Assembly: GCA_950022495.1 (NCBI GenBank)
Contig: CATLLJ010000002.1
Coordinates: 124,001 to 188,000, forward strand
DNA from: an uncultured bacterium
Lineage (GTDB): Bacteria > Cyanobacteriota > Vampirovibrionia > Gastranaerophilales > Gastranaerophilaceae
DNA: 64,000 nt
Reading direction: 5' to 3'
Position numbers and translations under genes: made by a program. Below, piece by piece: positions 1-9,118 of this stretch (its first letter is position 1; every line of letters starts with the position of its first letter). A model generated the notes under the pieces. The model saw only the letters and a list, made by a program, of their open reading frames with translations, did no database searches and was not told the DNA's origin.

Positions 1-86
1 TTTTTACACCCCTGAACCCAGATACAAAACCTCATACCGGGACCTTCAACTGTTGTATTTGGTATTATTTTATAAACATCAATCAT
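1..86 (-). CDS. Radical SAM activating protein, NrdG-like (partial, cut by window edge)
   Basis: Only the first 28 codons are in the window; the gene runs off the left edge. The visible protein contains TVEGPGMRFCIWVQGC, the typical opening of small radical-SAM activases (anaerobic ribonucleotide reductase activating protein and its relatives), where the cysteine after the GPG[ML]R motif begins the FeS-binding CxxxCxxC. The start ATG (86-84) overlaps the TAA of the upstream helix-hairpin-helix gene (TAATG), so the two are translationally coupled. Which glycyl-radical enzyme or other target it serves cannot be told from the fragment. Confidence 0.7.
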   Translation of the reverse strand, partial: MIDVYKIIPNTTVEGPGMRFCIWVQGCK

Positions 87-1045
87 TAAATATCTACAAT
101 TCTACCTGCATCGCTATCATCATTACCTTTTTTAACTGAAGGTTTTTCTGCGACAATCATTGATTTAATTTTAGCTTCAAAATGCTGTTTTACACCGGAA
201 TTCGCAATAAAATCATCTACAGAGTCAAACATTCTTGTTGTATCTCTAAATTCAACAATTTTTTTCGCCATAACAATATTTATACCCGGTAAAACAGCTA
301 ACTCAGCAGCATTAGCTGTATTAACATTAATCTTATTTGGACCGACAGATAAAGCATCGCCAAAATCAACAAGCGGAGAATCTTCTTGCTCTTTTTCAAC
401 TACCGGTTGTGATTTTTGCACACTATCAAGATTTACAAAATTATCGTCAGTTTTTCTTGAGTATTCTGTGCCTCTTGAATACGGATCAGGTGCTATATTA
501 TCCATTTCAACAAATTTAGGACCAACATTAGATGCATCAATCTTAATTGATTTATCTTCTTTCTTAGGCTCTTCTTTTCTACGTGTAGTAGTTGGAATTA
601 AAACGATATTCACATCAACATAAAGCCCGACAAAAGCAGCAAGAGAATCCAAAGAAGAATACTCATCAAAAACTTTACAAACTTGAGACCATGTTTTATT
701 AATTTGTTTATCTGCTGATTTGGCGACTGTAAAAGTTCTCAAATCACGTTTCTGGCTTGAGCCCGCATTATCCATAACAACAATTTTTTCATCCGGAGTA
801 TAACGTACAGTACACAAGCCGTTTCTAATAGTATAGTCATTAAAAACATACCGTTTATCTACATATTTTATAGCTTTTTTGTACATATTATCAGCATATA
901 ACGGCAAACAAAGCAAATATACAACAACTGCAACTATTACAAGACATAACACAAAATTAGCCAGAGCTACTGATACTTGACTTAACATTGAATAAATCAA
1001 AAAAGGTAGTGCTAAATAGCCAATTATTGAATTTCTTCTTCTCAT
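86..1045 (-). CDS. Membrane-anchored helix-hairpin-helix (ComEA-like) protein
   Basis: The first ~55 residues (start MRRRNS) hold two hydrophobic segments, followed by a ~150-residue soluble region and a charged linker. The last ~70 residues are a ComEA-type helix-hairpin-helix: INVNTANAAELAVLPGI, then KKIVEFR. That domain binds DNA non-specifically in ComEA, but an HHH alone does not prove a competence role. A longer reading starting at 1078 is possible. I prefer 1045 because a -10 box (TGG-TATGCT) lies 6 nt before this ATG, the arrangement seen at many genes here, and there is no Shine-Dalgarno. Its stop overlaps the start of the radical-SAM gene. Confidence 0.75.
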   Translation of the reverse strand: MRRRNSIIGYLALPFLIYSMLSQVSVALANFVLCLVIVAVVVYLLCLPLYADNMYKKAIKYVDKRYVFNDYTIRNGLCTVRYTPDEKIVVMDNAGSSQKRDLRTFTVAKSADKQINKTWSQVCKVFDEYSSLDSLAAFVGLYVDVNIVLIPTTTRRKEEPKKEDKSIKIDASNVGPKFVEMDNIAPDPYSRGTEYSRKTDDNFVNLDSVQKSQPVVEKEQEDSPLVDFGDALSVGPNKINVNTANAAELAVLPGINIVMAKKIVEFRDTTRMFDSVDDFIANSGVKQHFEAKIKSMIVAEKPSVKKGNDDSDAGRIVDI

Positions 1046-1050
1046 ATTTA

Positions 1051-1059
1051 CAGCATACC
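1051..1059 (-). promoter_or_regulatory. Extended -10 promoter 6 nt before the HHH gene start
   Basis: Reading on the minus strand, TGG-TATGCT-GTAAAT-ATG places an extended -10 box 6 nt before the ATG at 1045, so transcription would start at or next to the initiation codon (leaderless). Confidence 0.4.
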
Positions 1060-1099
1060 ATATATATATTATTAGCAATGATATGAATAGACGATTTTA

Positions 1100-1108
1100 T
1101 GATAAAAT
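1100..1108 (+). promoter_or_regulatory. Extended -10 promoter of aroA (leaderless arrangement)
   Basis: TGA-TAAAAT followed by exactly 6 nt (ACTTGT) and the aroA ATG. There is no Shine-Dalgarno sequence, and the predicted transcription start coincides with the A of the start codon. Confidence 0.5.
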
Positions 1109-1114
1109 ACTTGT

Positions 1115-2401
1115 ATGGAAAAGGTTGTAGATAAAAAAAATTTCAAAACATTAAAAGGTACTATATCCATTCCTTCTGACAAATCAATGTCACACAGGGC
1201 AGTGCTATTTTCATCACTGGCTGAAGGAACCTCAATTATAAAAAACTTTTCTACAGGAGACGATCCGCATTCATCTATAAAAGTTTGCAGTGCACTCGGT
1301 GCAGATATAAGCTTTGAGGATGAAACAACTGTTATCATAAATTCTGACGGCAAACTAAAACAACCTCAGACTGAATTATACTGCGGAAATTCAGGAACAA
1401 CAATGCGGCTTATGGCAGGAATTCTTGCCGGGCAGAAATTCAACTCTATATTAACCGGAGATGAAAGTCTTTCTAAAAGACCAATGAAACGCGTCACAGA
1501 ACCATTATCATTGATGGGTGCACAAATAAGTTCAGATGAAGGTAAATCACCGCTTTCAATTTGCGGTACAGATTTACATTCAATAAATTACACCTCCCAA
1601 ATAGCTTCAGCTCAGGTAAAATCCTGCATACTGCTTGCCGGAATGCAAACAAATGACAATAAAAAAACTATCTATACAGAACCTTATCTATCAAGAAATC
1701 ATACTGAAATATTGTTAAAACACATGGGTGCATCCATAGTAACGGATAACAATACTACAACTATTGAAAAATCCGAACTTAAGCCTATAAATATTGAAAT
1801 CTTTGGAGACATATCATCTGCCGCATATTTTATAACCGCAGCACTAATTATTCCAAATTCAAATATTATTATAAAAAATGTCGGATTGAACCCAACCAGA
1901 ACAGGAATCATTGAGGTTGCAAAAAAGATGGGCGGTCAAATTGACATTCTTGAACAACGAGAAATTTGTGGAGAAATTGTCGGGGACATACAGGTGAAGT
2001 ATTCCGAACTGAAAGCCTGCAATATAGAGGGTGAAATTATACCAAAATTAATCGATGAAATCCCGATAATAGCAGTTCTTGCAACACAAGCTGAAGGTCA
2101 GACAATAATAAAAGATGCACAGGATTTGAGAAACAAAGAATCTGACAGAATAAAAACTATGGTAAATGAGTTAAAAAAACTGGGTGCAAATATTGAAGAA
2201 TCAGCTGATGGAATGATAATTAACGGAAAAACTCAACTTACAGGGAATTGCAGCGTAGAAACATATCAAGACCACAGACTTGCAATGAGCTTATACGTCG
2301 CAGGGCTTATTTGCAAAAAAGAAATCATTATAAATGGGTTTGAGTGGGTGAACATTTCATTCCCGAATTTTGAAAATTTGTTTGAAACAATTAAACATTA
2401 A
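1115..2401 (+). CDS. aroA: 3-phosphoshikimate 1-carboxyvinyltransferase (EPSP synthase)
   Basis: Sixth step of the shikimate pathway: shikimate-3-phosphate plus phosphoenolpyruvate gives EPSP, in the cytoplasm. At 428 residues it is the usual length. Visible family signatures are the N-terminal PSDKSMSHRA shikimate-phosphate loop, CGNSGTTMRL (PEP-binding region, residues ~90-99), SAQVKSCILLAG, RNKESDRI near residue 340 and YQDHRLAMS near the C-terminus. The gene diverges from the HHH gene with only ~70 bp between the two starts and is followed by lysS in the same orientation. No Shine-Dalgarno is visible; see the promoter entry just upstream. Confidence 0.95.
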   Translation: MEKVVDKKNFKTLKGTISIPSDKSMSHRAVLFSSLAEGTSIIKNFSTGDDPHSSIKVCSALGADISFEDETTVIINSDGKLKQPQTELYCGNSGTTMRLMAGILAGQKFNSILTGDESLSKRPMKRVTEPLSLMGAQISSDEGKSPLSICGTDLHSINYTSQIASAQVKSCILLAGMQTNDNKKTIYTEPYLSRNHTEILLKHMGASIVTDNNTTTIEKSELKPINIEIFGDISSAAYFITAALIIPNSNIIIKNVGLNPTRTGIIEVAKKMGGQIDILEQREICGEIVGDIQVKYSELKACNIEGEIIPKLIDEIPIIAVLATQAEGQTIIKDAQDLRNKESDRIKTMVNELKKLGANIEESADGMIINGKTQLTGNCSVETYQDHRLAMSLYVAGLICKKEIIINGFEWVNISFPNFENLFETIKH

Positions 2402-2476
2402 ACCCTTAATCATCAATATTTTTGTGATAATATAATATTACGATTGTTAGTAAAAAAATAGAAGGATTAAAAAAAG

Positions 2477-3982
2477 ATGACTCAACAATTAGAAAAAAAT
2501 CAAGAATCAAACTCTTCTCAAAATCAAATTCGTCAAGTAAGAATTCAAAAAATGAATAATTTGAGAGAAAGAGGACTTAACCCTTATCCATACGGATATG
2601 ATAAAGATATTATGGCACAGGATTTGCAGGATAAATATAAGGATCTTGCAGTCGGAGAAGAAATTGAAGATTGTTACCATGTAGCCGGTCGTGTAATGGC
2701 TAACCGTAACACAGGTATGTTCATTGACCTTGTTGATGCTTCAGGAAAAATCCAAATTTTCTCCCACAAAGAAAACCTGTCTGAAGAAGATTTAAAAACA
2801 TTAAAAACAATTGATATCGGTGATATGGTTGGATTTTACGGTTCTGTTAGAAGAACTCCTCGCGGCGAACTTACAATCAAAGCTAAATCTTTAGAAATTT
2901 TATCAAAATCTCTATTACCGCTTCCTGAAAAATTCCACGGTCTTACTGATGTTGAAACAAAATACCGTCAAAGATATGTTGATATGATTGTTAACGAAGA
3001 CGTTAAAAAGACTTTCCAACAAAGAAGTTTAATTATTCAAAAAGTAAGAGAATATTTAATCAATAAAGGGTTTATGGAAGTTGAAACTCCAATGCTTCAT
3101 CCGCAGGCAGGCGGTGCAAATGCAAGACCGTTCATTACCCACCACAATACATTAGACATGGATATGTTCTTGAGAATTGCTCCTGAACTTTACCTAAAAC
3201 GTCTTATGGTTGGTGGCGTAAGCGAAAAAATCTTTGAAATCAACAGAAGTTTCAGAAACGAAGGTATTGATACACGTCACAACCCTGAATTCACAATGAT
3301 GGAATTGTATCAGGCTTATGTTGATTACAATGATATGATGGAATTAACTGAAAATCTTGTAGCATTCGTTGCTCAAGAAGTTCTTGGTACAACAAAAATC
3401 CAATACGGCGAAAATGAAATTGATTTAACTCCGCCTTGGGACAGAAAAACTATGCTAGGTGCAGTTGAAGAAGCTACAGGCATTGATTTTGGCAAAATTG
3501 AAACAGTTGAAGAAGCTAAAGAAAAAGCTAAATCAGTTCATGTAGATGCAGATGATTGTGATAACTGGGGACAGGTTGTAGAAAGAGTATTTGAAGAAAA
3601 AATCGAAGGCTCTTTAATTCAGCCAATCCACATTTACGATTACCCGAGAGATATATCACCGCTTGCAAAAGTTCACAGAGACAACCCTAGATTAACAGAA
3701 CGTTTTGAAACTAGAGTTAACGGATGGGAAATCTCTAACGCATTCTCTGAATTAACTGACCCTATTGACCAGAGAGCAAGATTTGAAGCTCAAATGGCAG
3801 CAAAAGCTGCAGGTGATGAAGAAGCAATGCCAATCGATGAAGATTACATCTGTGCATTAGAACACGGCGTACCTCCAATGGGCGGTTTAGGCTTAGGAAT
3901 TGACAGATTGATTATGTTATTAACAAATTCACCTTCAATCCGTGACGTAATCGCTTTCCCAACATTAAAGAAAAGAGATTAG
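2477..3982 (+). CDS. lysS: Lysyl-tRNA synthetase, class II
   Basis: Charges tRNA-Lys with lysine. 501 residues, the normal length. An N-terminal OB-fold anticodon-binding domain (roughly residues 60-165, including VAGRVMANR) is followed by a class II catalytic core. Motif 2 is seen as FRNEGIDTRHNPEFTMMELY and motif 3 as GLGLGIDRLIMLL near the C-terminus. A Shine-Dalgarno-like GAAGGA precedes the start. A bidirectional terminator follows. Confidence 0.97.
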   Translation: MTQQLEKNQESNSSQNQIRQVRIQKMNNLRERGLNPYPYGYDKDIMAQDLQDKYKDLAVGEEIEDCYHVAGRVMANRNTGMFIDLVDASGKIQIFSHKENLSEEDLKTLKTIDIGDMVGFYGSVRRTPRGELTIKAKSLEILSKSLLPLPEKFHGLTDVETKYRQRYVDMIVNEDVKKTFQQRSLIIQKVREYLINKGFMEVETPMLHPQAGGANARPFITHHNTLDMDMFLRIAPELYLKRLMVGGVSEKIFEINRSFRNEGIDTRHNPEFTMMELYQAYVDYNDMMELTENLVAFVAQEVLGTTKIQYGENEIDLTPPWDRKTMLGAVEEATGIDFGKIETVEEAKEKAKSVHVDADDCDNWGQVVERVFEEKIEGSLIQPIHIYDYPRDISPLAKVHRDNPRLTERFETRVNGWEISNAFSELTDPIDQRARFEAQMAAKAAGDEEAMPIDEDYICALEHGVPPMGGLGLGIDRLIMLLTNSPSIRDVIAFPTLKKRD

Positions 3983-4003
3983 TAAAAAATAAAACGAATA
4001 AAA

Positions 4004-4034
4004 AAGACTCAGAAAATTCTGAGTCTTTTTTTAT
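4004..4034. terminator. Bidirectional intrinsic terminator between lysS and the facing gene
   Basis: Stem GACTCAGAA/TTCTGAGTC (4006-4014 with 4017-4025) with A-rich sequence before and a T-run after, so it can serve both lysS (+) and the convergent gene (-). Confidence 0.8.
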
Positions 4035-4054
4035 TAAAACAATTATCTTAAGTT

Positions 4055-4438
4055 CTACAAATCATCTTCATCATCAGCTGCATAAGGATTGCTTGATTTA
4101 TTATGATTTTGAAGTTTTTTTACTCTTAAAATTTCTTTTAAATCTTCAGTGATTTTGTCTTCTTCATCTAAAACAGGTTTTCTCTTTTTTGCATTAAGAA
4201 CATTAGCAACATTCATCATAGCTAGAGAATTCAAGGTCGCACGCAAAATCGCACTTTGATCCATATATTGATTGTTTTGAACAGGCAGCTCTTCTTCACC
4301 GCCGCGTTGAGAGAAATATTCACCGCCCTGGCCCATTTTTTCATCTGACATTTTTGCAGCCGTACCGGAAGGATCACCACTCTTAAAATTAAAAGCACCG
4401 CCTATTCCAAAGAAACCGGCAGATCTGTTATCGACCAT
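4055..4438 (-). CDS. Hypothetical small acidic protein
   Basis: 127 residues, no family recognised. The N-terminal half is Gly-rich and polar (SAGFFGIGGAFNFKSGDPSG). A predicted helical patch (SAILRATLNSLAMMNVANVL) sits in the middle and the C-terminus is very acidic (AADDEDDL). No signal peptide or membrane segment is visible. I start it at the second ATG (4438) because AAGGTGAG lies 4 nt upstream of it; an ATG 9 nt earlier would overlap that site. It is a single gene with its own terminator. The ~265 bp upstream, up to the prepilin gene, hold only AT-rich promoter-like sequence such as GGATATAAT. Confidence 0.6.
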   Translation of the reverse strand: MVDNRSAGFFGIGGAFNFKSGDPSGTAAKMSDEKMGQGGEYFSQRGGEEELPVQNNQYMDQSAILRATLNSLAMMNVANVLNAKKRKPVLDEEDKITEDLKEILRVKKLQNHNKSSNPYAADDEDDL

Positions 4439-4703
4439 AATTCTCACCTTTACCGATTATCTGAGCACAATATTGCCCAAATCTTCGTGTTCATTATATC
4501 CTACACATTATAAAATATGTGATGTGTTATTAACTCATCTGAATATACTATTTTGCTACTATGTAAACAAAATTTTACAATTCAAACCAAATTAATTCTT
4601 ATTTAAACGCTCTCACATACTACTATTATAGCATATCATATTGAAAAATACAACCCAATATGGTATAATAAAGGAATAGGATATAAGAGTTGAGGAATTC
4701 ATA

Positions 4704-5378
4704 ATGAAAAGAGTTAATAACGCATTTACACTAACCGAATTGCTTGTTGCACTAGGTATCATTGGTATTTTATGTGCAATACTTTTACCAATTATATTTA
4801 GTATATTGCCAAACCAGAATACACTGATGGCAAAAAGAGCATACTATGCGGTTCAAACAGTCGTAGCAGAAATGATTAACGATGAAACCTGCTATCCGGA
4901 CTTAACAACTCTTGGTGCGGGAAAACGCAGAGTCGGATTTGACGATGGTTTAGCTTATGTAAACTGTACAAAATGGAACAATCCTGCTTATTACGATAAC
5001 GAATCCGGTCAACAAAATAACAAATTCCTTACAATATTCAAAGATAAACTTGATATCCAAACTGACAGCGGAACTCAATTCACTACAAAAGATGGTATGC
5101 AATGGGCTGTTACAGGAATGAATTATACCTCCACTAACAACGCAAATGCAACTGCATATATCACAATTGATGTTAACGGTACAGATGAACCAAATTGTAC
5201 AAAAACAGCAGCTTATGCATCAGCAATAACAGGTAAGTCCGCTTGTGCTGCCAGCCGAACCAAAGGGATGGACGTATTTACAATCGGTGTAAGAGCAGAC
5301 GGAAGATTACTAATCAGCCCGACGGATACATGGGCAATGGATGCAGTTAAAGTCAGCAAAGATATTACAGAAGAATAA
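4704..5378 (+). CDS. Type IV prepilin / type II secretion pseudopilin-like protein
   Basis: A short 7-residue leader precedes a class III signal, AFTLTELLVALGIIGILCA. It has Thr rather than Gly before the mature-type Phe-rich helix and a Glu at mature position 5, the signature of substrates of prepilin peptidase PilD. The hydrophobic helix is followed by a ~180-residue globular domain with two or three Cys pairs (TCYPD, VNCTKW, NCTK, SACAAS). 224 residues is typical of Gastranaerophilales-type 'prepilin N-terminal cleavage/methylation' proteins. It is the only intact one of three such genes in the window. Its stop codon abuts the RNase P RNA. Confidence 0.85.
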   Translation: MKRVNNAFTLTELLVALGIIGILCAILLPIIFSILPNQNTLMAKRAYYAVQTVVAEMINDETCYPDLTTLGAGKRRVGFDDGLAYVNCTKWNNPAYYDNESGQQNNKFLTIFKDKLDIQTDSGTQFTTKDGMQWAVTGMNYTSTNNANATAYITIDVNGTDEPNCTKTAAYASAITGKSACAASRTKGMDVFTIGVRADGRLLISPTDTWAMDAVKVSKDITEE

Positions 5379-5725
5379 TAAAGCAGCCGGATAATCGCAC
5401 TTAATTAACTTTAAGTGAGGAAAGTCCGTGCATCCCAGAACAGACCGCCGGAGAAACTCCGGACGTCGTGAGGCGGTGGATAGTGCCACAGAAAAGATGA
5501 CTGCCGATGGATTTTATATCACAGGCGATGGTGCAACGGTGAGTTAAGAGCTTCACCAGTGATATCGAGAGGTATCAGCTAGGTAAACCCCGGTCGGATG
5601 CAAGATTGAATCGAAGGTTATAAAGGTTGTTCGCCAACTTCGGAAAAATCGCTAGAGATTAGGAGTAATCCTAATACCAGACAGATGATTATCTAAAACA
5701 GAACACGGCTTACGGGCTGCTTTAT
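5379..5725 (+). ncRNA. rnpB: RNase P RNA, bacterial A-type
   Basis: Catalytic RNA that removes 5' leaders from pre-tRNAs. Visible landmarks are helix P1 (ATAAAGCAGCC at the 5' end pairing with GGCTGCTTTAT at the 3' end), the conserved GAGGAAAGTCCG just after it, the conserved CACAG/GGTAAACCCCG block near 5585, GAACACGGCTTACG at the 3' side (P4 strand) and AGATGATTATC just before it. The 5' end lies immediately after the prepilin TAA, so P1 begins within 1-2 nt of that stop codon. A strong terminator follows. Confidence 0.93.
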
Positions 5726-5733
5726 CTTATTTA

Positions 5734-5765
5734 ACACGAATCCTGTTTTCAGGTTCGTGTTTTTA
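5734..5765 (+). terminator. Intrinsic terminator of rnpB
   Basis: ACACGAAtCCTG-TTTT-CAGGTTCGTGT stem with a following T-run. Confidence 0.85.
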
Positions 5766-5795
5766 AGTTATAATTAAAAAGGGAAAGAGGGATTT

Positions 5796-6410
5796 ATGAA
5801 AAAAGGTTTATTTATAACATTTGAAGGTGCAGACGGATGCGGAAAAACAACCCAGTTAAACCTGCTAAAAGACTATCTTGAAAATAAAGGTTATGAAGTT
5901 GTTATAACAAGAGAACCCGGAGCAAAAGGACTCGGCGAAAAAATAAGAGAAATTCTTCTAAATTATGACGACGAAGTTTCAAACAGATGCGAATCCTTTT
6001 TATTCTTAGCAGACAGAGCCCAAAATATAGACATCATTGTAAATCCTGCAATACAACAGGGGAAAATAGTTCTTTGTGACAGACACACAGACAGCACAGT
6101 TGCATATCAAGGTTATGGCAGAGGGCTTGATATTAAACAAATCAATATGCTGAATAATATTGCAACAAATAACAAAAAACCTGATTTAACACTTGTATTT
6201 GATGTTGATATTGAAACATCTATGAAAAGAGTCGGCAGCCAGCAAGACCGAATGGAAAAATCAGGAAAAGATTTTTTCAACAGAGTCAGAAACGGATATT
6301 TAGAACTTGCAAAACAAGAACCGGAACGTATAAAAGTTATTGATACAACAAAATCAATCGAAGAAGTTCAAAAAGATGTTGTTGAAATTATAGATCAATA
6401 TATAAATTAA
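5796..6410 (+). CDS. tmk: Thymidylate kinase
   Basis: Phosphorylates dTMP to dTDP. 204 residues. The P-loop is FEGADGCGKTTQ at residues 8-19, the DR(Y/H) substrate motif is DRHTDSTVAYQGYGRG at ~93-108, and a C-terminal LID region (QQDRMEKSGKDFF) follows. A good Shine-Dalgarno (GGGAAAGAGGG) precedes the ATG. It stands as a single gene between two terminators. Confidence 0.96.
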   Translation: MKKGLFITFEGADGCGKTTQLNLLKDYLENKGYEVVITREPGAKGLGEKIREILLNYDDEVSNRCESFLFLADRAQNIDIIVNPAIQQGKIVLCDRHTDSTVAYQGYGRGLDIKQINMLNNIATNNKKPDLTLVFDVDIETSMKRVGSQQDRMEKSGKDFFNRVRNGYLELAKQEPERIKVIDTTKSIEEVQKDVVEIIDQYIN

Positions 6411-6411
6411 T

Positions 6412-6440
6412 AAAAAAAGCCCCGTTAAACGGGGTTAAAA
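6412..6440 (+). terminator. Intrinsic terminator of tmk
   Basis: GCCCCGTT-AAA-CGGGGT hairpin preceded by an A-run and followed by a T-rich stretch. From here to 6709 (~270 bp) I see no gene: only AT-rich sequence with CTCTCTCTT-type pyrimidine runs and promoter-like TATATATA. Confidence 0.8.
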
Positions 6441-6709
6441 TTTTGTTAGGAATTAGGAATAGGAATTAATTGTCTCTCTTTACTTAAACGGTTTTCAAAA
6501 TCTCTCTCTTAATATCTCTCGTGTTTATTTAATGCTTACATATATATATAGTATATAAAAACTTATATATTTCAAAGGTTATATTTTTTGTTACAAACCT
6601 TAACATTTTAAACCTAGTGCATTTATTAATTTTTGTTAATAATTATTAAAAACAAGGCAAAAATTATTTTGAAGAGATTTAATATAAATGAAGTGTTAAA
6701 GGTAGAAAA

Positions 6710-8386
6710 ATGATAAACTTACCAAATATTAATCAATCTGCAATGAATAATATTGGCACATTCAAACCAAAAGAAGTGCCAGCAGTCTCTGAACAATCTA
6801 ATAATATACAGCAGCCTCAATATACAACAACAATTTATCCGGACAAAACAGTACCGGTTTATAATACAACGGTAACAGACCCTAAAATAACTCATACAAG
6901 CTGGTTTTATATAAATGACGTCCATGGAAAAATGACAAATATGGAACGTATTTACAACATATCCAAAGAATTTGATAAAACATCAGCTTCCGAAATTGCA
7001 CCGGGATTCTGGTCAAACTCCACAGCTGATATATCTAAATTCAAAGTTTCATCAGGAGATATAATTCTAGGTGCTAATTATACCCACAATAAAGTAGCAA
7101 ATCAGTTCTTAAACTGGAGCGGTTTTATTGCATCTGCACTTGGAAACCATGAACTTGATGTAGTAGAACCTGGAAATCTTGCACAACTTTTAAGTGATGC
7201 AAAATATAAAATGCTTGCTATAAATGTCGATATAGATAAAAATTCACCTGTCAACGGAAAAATCCAAAAATCAATGATTGTTGAAAAAGATGGTGAAAAA
7301 TACGGACTTATCGGTATCGCACCTCCAGATATGCTTGAACGTGTAAAAATGAATAATACATTGAAAGATTTCACTATTGCAAATCATGATGATACTATAA
7401 AACTTGTTCAAGATGAAGTAAATAACTTGAAAAAACAAGGAATAAATAAAATTATAGTACTATCACATCAGGGCATCAAAAACGACAAACGTTTAGCTCA
7501 AGAAACCGAAGGTATTGATATTATATTCGGTGCACATACCCATGACTTAATTGAAGGCATCAAAGATGGTGTTAACCTGTTCCAATCTAAATCTGGCGAA
7601 CCTACTGTTATTACACAGGCAGGTAAAGACGGGGAAAATGTCGGAATTCTAAACGTAGACTTTGATGAAAACGGAATTATCAAAAAAGTCCAGAACAATG
7701 TAATTAAAACAAGAGATTACAATAGACCATTATTTATCAAAGATTCAATTGAAGATATTTTAGGCAAACCTGAAGTTATCGGCAGAGTAAAGGCAGCCGT
7801 TCCACCTCCGGTAAAACGACTTGCAGAAAATAACCCGCACGGCAATCTTATTGCTGATGCAATGAGATGCGAATTAGGAACAGATATAGCAATCCTTAAT
7901 GCCGGAAATATTCGCGGAAGTTTCTCTCAAGGACCTATTGATACAAGATTAATTTCTGATATTACTCCATTTGAAGATAAAATGATGATTTTAGGATTAA
8001 CAGAAAAACAAATTGTTGATTCTATAAAGGTAGGACTAAAATCAGTTACAAGAAGTTCTAACAAACCTGGTATACTATTAGTTTCAGGACTTAAATACAA
8101 AGCCAATACCAAAGGCGAATTATTAGAAATGGAATACATTGATAAGAATAATCAGGTTCATAAAATTGATGTAAATAATCCTGATGCTAACAAAAAATAC
8201 ACAGTAGCCGCCGATGACTTCTACGCTACAGGCGGAGACGGCTATCTGGAAAGTAATAAAAACCCTGACTTTGTTATTCAAAAATTTGATATGGACAAAA
8301 ACAAATTAGCTTGTGATTATATCAAAAAACTTAATCAACCGATAGAAATTACAGATGACCATAGGGTAGAAATTGTTGAAGCATAA
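6710..8386 (+). CDS. 5'-nucleotidase / UDP-sugar hydrolase-type metallophosphoesterase
   Basis: Two-domain UshA-like enzyme of 558 residues that hydrolyses nucleotides or related phosphomonoesters. The N-terminal calcineurin-like domain shows the metal ligands NDVHG (~72), ALGNHELD (~143), SHQG (~252) and GAHTHD (~275). The C-terminal 5'-nucleotidase domain shows NPHGNLIADAMR and NAGNIRGSF, and a YAADDF-type substrate-binding end (YTVAADDFYATGGDGY). Relatives are normally periplasmic or surface-anchored, but no signal peptide is visible: the first ~65 residues are polar and Asn/Pro-rich. Export, if any, must use another signal. Confidence 0.88.
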   Translation: MINLPNINQSAMNNIGTFKPKEVPAVSEQSNNIQQPQYTTTIYPDKTVPVYNTTVTDPKITHTSWFYINDVHGKMTNMERIYNISKEFDKTSASEIAPGFWSNSTADISKFKVSSGDIILGANYTHNKVANQFLNWSGFIASALGNHELDVVEPGNLAQLLSDAKYKMLAINVDIDKNSPVNGKIQKSMIVEKDGEKYGLIGIAPPDMLERVKMNNTLKDFTIANHDDTIKLVQDEVNNLKKQGINKIIVLSHQGIKNDKRLAQETEGIDIIFGAHTHDLIEGIKDGVNLFQSKSGEPTVITQAGKDGENVGILNVDFDENGIIKKVQNNVIKTRDYNRPLFIKDSIEDILGKPEVIGRVKAAVPPPVKRLAENNPHGNLIADAMRCELGTDIAILNAGNIRGSFSQGPIDTRLISDITPFEDKMMILGLTEKQIVDSIKVGLKSVTRSSNKPGILLVSGLKYKANTKGELLEMEYIDKNNQVHKIDVNNPDANKKYTVAADDFYATGGDGYLESNKNPDFVIQKFDMDKNKLACDYIKKLNQPIEITDDHRVEIVEA

Positions 8387-8389
8387 TAC

Positions 8390-8422
8390 AAAAAGGATTG
8401 AGTAAAACTCAATCCTTTTTTA
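8390..8422. terminator. Bidirectional terminator
   Basis: AAAAAGGATTGAGT-AAA-ACTCAATCCTTTTTT lies between the convergent nucleotidase and sigma-factor genes. Confidence 0.85.
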
Positions 8423-8425
8423 TTT

Positions 8426-9088
8426 CTAATAACCATATTGTTCGTGAGCATTCAAGTATTCTCGAACCGTATTCAATGACGATTGTACAATACGAGTAAC
8501 CCTCGACGGTGAAAGACCGATTTGCGTTGCAATATCCTTCACCTGCATATTTCTATAAAATCTATATTCAACAACCGTTCTTTCTTTTGGCGGAAGCTTA
8601 GAGATTGCAGCTCTTATCATTTTACCCATTTCTGAAATTTCAGCACTTTCATCAGGTAAAGCATGCGGATCTTTTACAAAATCAAACGGCGAATCATTAT
8701 CACTTGCGGCAGCAGCCAAACTATCAATAGACAATACAGTTTCGTAAATGGCTTCACGAACTTTTGCCTGTTTCATATCCATGCCGTCAACTGACTCTTC
8801 ATCATCATAATCGTCTACGGCTTTATGTTTTAAAGAATACCATTTATATCTTATTCTTAATTCGTTTCTGATTGCCCAGCGGACAGCAGTTGCAATATAT
8901 GCAGCATTGTATTTTTCTAATTGCTCAGGTGTTTTATTTTTAATCATTACCTGAATTGCAATAATACCAATTGAAAGCAGTTCTTCGTATTCGACCATGT
9001 GAGACGGAATACGTCTATGCTCAACCCGTGCTACCTTTTGAACAAGATCTATATATTGTTGTAATTTTTTCTTTTCATCTTTATTCAT
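8426..9088 (-). CDS. Sigma-70 family RNA polymerase sigma factor (flagellar-linked)
   Basis: About 220 residues. Region 2 is recognisable (EYEELLSIGIIAIQVMIK, then AAYIATAVRWAIRNELR). The C-terminal region 4 helix-turn-helix contains KLPPKERTVVEYRFYRNMQV and DIATQIGLSPSRVTRIVQSS. Region 3 looks reduced and is replaced by an acidic linker (DDYDDEESVDGMD). It lies 30 nt downstream of flhB on the same strand, which suggests a role in flagellar gene control. It is clearly distinct from the FliA-like gene at 21842. An ATG 12 nt further upstream (9100) is equally possible, since ribosome-binding sequence is weak at both. Confidence 0.8.
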   Translation of the reverse strand: MNKDEKKKLQQYIDLVQKVARVEHRRIPSHMVEYEELLSIGIIAIQVMIKNKTPEQLEKYNAAYIATAVRWAIRNELRIRYKWYSLKHKAVDDYDDEESVDGMDMKQAKVREAIYETVLSIDSLAAAASDNDSPFDFVKDPHALPDESAEISEMGKMIRAAISKLPPKERTVVEYRFYRNMQVKDIATQIGLSPSRVTRIVQSSLNTVREYLNAHEQYGY

Positions 9089-9118
9089 AATTTTACACAT
9101 CCATAATACTACAAGATA

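Noticed and set aside
6441-6709. Possible small RNA in the gap before the 5'-nucleotidase gene
   Set aside because: Only AT-rich sequence with pyrimidine runs; no stable hairpin or terminator other than that of tmk.
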